Shown: one piece after another, positions 5,059-6,150 of the stretch
How the letters are laid out: every line of letters begins with the position of its first letter
Position numbering within the stretch: position 1 is the stretch's first letter
Origin: an uncultured bacterium
Lineage (GTDB): Bacteria > Planctomycetota > UBA1135 > GCA-002686595
Length of the DNA: 6,150 bases
Reading direction: 5' to 3'
Assembly (NCBI GenBank): GCA_902826945.1
Contig: CADEGS010000244.1
Location: 1-6,150, forward strand
Position numbers and translations under genes: made by a program
Notes under the pieces: generated by a model
What the model saw: only the letters and a program-made list of their open reading frames with translations
Told to the model about the DNA's origin: nothing
The model's database searches: none

Positions 5059-6150
5059 TCACAGCGAGGTGGCCTGGTAGGCCAGCCGGAAGTGGTCGTA
5101 AGCCGTCTTCCACTGGCCCGCTGCAAAGGCCTGCTCGCCCAGGCCGAACCAGTAGGAAGCCAGCGCGTGCAGCGGCAGGCCGCTCGCCACCACGGCGTTC
5201 ATCGACTCCTGCACGATGTCGCGCACGGTCTCGAGCTCGCCGCCCTGCGCGGCCGGCAGCTCGAACAGCACGATGCGGTTCGTCTGCAGCGAGCCGGGCT
5301 GCGACAGGTTGCGCTCGATCTGCATGCGCACGTTGAGCGTGCTCGCGTCCTGCACCGCCTCGAGCAGGGTCGCGAGCTGCATGTCGATCTGGTCGGCGCG
5401 CATGGTCAGGTTCTGGTCGTGCAGCACCAGCCGGCCGTCGTGGAGCACCAGGTCGCCGTCGATGTTCGCGTCGTGGTCGGCGAGGTCGCTCGTGATGCTC
5501 GTGCGGAACGCGGCCAGGTCGCCGTCGATGTTCGCGTCGTGCTCGTTCAGGCTCGACTGCAGCGCGGCGGCCGCCGAGCCGAGCGAGTCGATGCCCGCCT
5601 TGGCACCCTCGATGTCGCCGTGGATGTGCCCCAGGCGCTCGTACGCGCCCTCGATCTCGGCGCTGTCGATGTCGTCGCTGCAGAACACGAGGTTGTCGAA
5701 GATCGCTTGCGCGAGGAACAGCGCCTCGTCGGCGACGATGCAGAGCAGCGACGTGTTCCCGCCGAAGCCCGCGACGACGACCACCTCGTCGCAGGCGCGG
5801 CTGGCCGCCGTCCAGATCCCCTCGGCGACCTGGATGGCGATCAGCGCCGCCTGCAGGTCCGCCGTGTCCGGCCGCACGCTGCCGCAGGGAACGGAGTAGG
5901 GCGCCCCGGGCAGGCCGGGCGTGGCCGCGGGCCCGCCGGTTCCGGGCTTCGCGAGCGAGAGCTCGACGTCCAGCAGCGCGTCGATCAGTCCCTCGAACGC
6001 GACGCCCGTGGACTTCCAGAGCGACAGCTGCTCGTCGGTGACCTCCGCGAGGCGCAGGCGGTTGCGCCGGCACACGTCCTGCAGGTGGCGGTCGCCGAGG
6101 CGCGACACGATCTCGAGCTCCAGCATCCACACGGTGTCGAGCTGCTGGCG
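5059..6150 (-). CDS. Unrecognised, probably exported protein with cysteines, internal repeat and TPR-like C terminus (5' end outside window)
   Basis: The frame is open from the right edge to the TGA at 5059-5061. A GTG at 6130-6132 is in frame, but the frame stays open past it and no signal peptide or ribosome binding site is seen there, so the start is probably beyond the window. Counting from that GTG as residue 1 (357 residues), five cysteines lie at 21, 83, 114, 131 and 151, which suits a disulfide-containing exported protein. A Gly/Pro linker spans about 63-77. An acidic helical block, DDIDSAEIEGAYERLGHIH (153-171), precedes a coiled-coil-like section in which HDANIDGDL occurs twice (198-206 and 220-228), then LVLHDGR and LVLHDQN. 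The end (326-357, with YWFGLGEQAFAAGQW and AYDHFRLAYQ) resembles half of a tetratricopeptide repeat. I do not recognise a named family or an enzyme motif. A structural or protein-binding role outside the cytoplasm is the cautious guess. A strong stem-loop follows its stop. Confidence 0.75.
   Translation of the reverse strand, partial: RQQLDTVWMLELEIVSRLGDRHLQDVCRRNRLRLAEVTDEQLSLWKSTGVAFEGLIDALLDVELSLAKPGTGGPAATPGLPGAPYSVPCGSVRPDTADLQAALIAIQVAEGIWTAASRACDEVVVVAGFGGNTSLLCIVADEALFLAQAIFDNLVFCSDDIDSAEIEGAYERLGHIHGDIEGAKAGIDSLGSAAAALQSSLNEHDANIDGDLAAFRTSITSDLADHDANIDGDLVLHDGRLVLHDQNLTMRADQIDMQLATLLEAVQDASTLNVRMQIERNLSQPGSLQTNRIVLFELPAAQGGELETVRDIVQESMNAVVASGLPLHALASYWFGLGEQAFAAGQWKTAYDHFRLAYQATSL
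5448..5541 (-). repeat. 28-nt perfect direct repeat inside the partial gene (66-bp period)
   Basis: Bases 5448-5475 and 5514-5541 are identical over 28 nt and start 66 bp (22 codons) apart, so the frame is kept. They encode the two HDANIDGDL copies. Just to the left, two shorter diverged units (GTCGTGCAGCACCAG near 5417 and GTCGTGGAGCACCAG near 5437) repeat with a period of about 21 bp, encoding LVLHDGR/LVLHDQN. Identity at silent positions suggests recent duplication or gene conversion. Confidence 0.9.

Noticed and set aside
4893..5336. Plus-strand open frame crossing the element and the terminator
   Set aside because: It runs from the element interior through the 17-bp stem and antisense into the partial gene; composition is Arg/Ala/Pro-rich with no motif.

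Overview
The window is very GC-rich (77% by hand count over 4681-4740, similar by eye elsewhere), with strong G/C preference at third codon positions. This codon bias opens long shadow reading frames on both strands. A WaaG-like glycosyltransferase and a lipoprotein-like DUF4097 protein point to a Gram-negative envelope. The whole picture suits a high-GC deltaproteobacterium/Myxococcota-like organism, but nothing here fixes the taxon. No rRNA, tRNA, CRISPR array, phage gene or full transposase was seen.

Left half, plus strand (1-2775): three genes in a row. First is the C-terminal part of a FIST-domain sensory protein, whose start lies before the window. An exported DUF4097 beta-helix protein follows, overlapping it by four bases in an ATGA junction and so probably translationally coupled to it. 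After 83 bases comes cysQ, a 3'(2'),5'-bisphosphate nucleotidase resembling the actinobacterial (Mycobacterium) type.

Right half, minus strand (2795-6150): read in the direction of transcription, first comes a large unrecognised protein cut by the right edge, with conserved cysteines, a short internal repeat and a TPR-like tail. A 17-bp GC-rich hairpin follows its stop codon closely and is probably its terminator. Next is a 185-bp inverted-repeat element with the layout of an IS630-type MITE. Then come a GT4 WaaG-like glycosyltransferase and a class I SAM-dependent methyltransferase, a pairing typical of surface polysaccharide or LPS core loci. The two halves converge with 19 bp between cysQ and the methyltransferase.

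No clear new multi-gene system is visible. The best leads are the 22-bp inverted-repeat element with its internal hairpins (4769-4953) and the unrecognised repeat-containing protein at the right edge. The coupled FIST/DUF4097 pair is of moderate interest.
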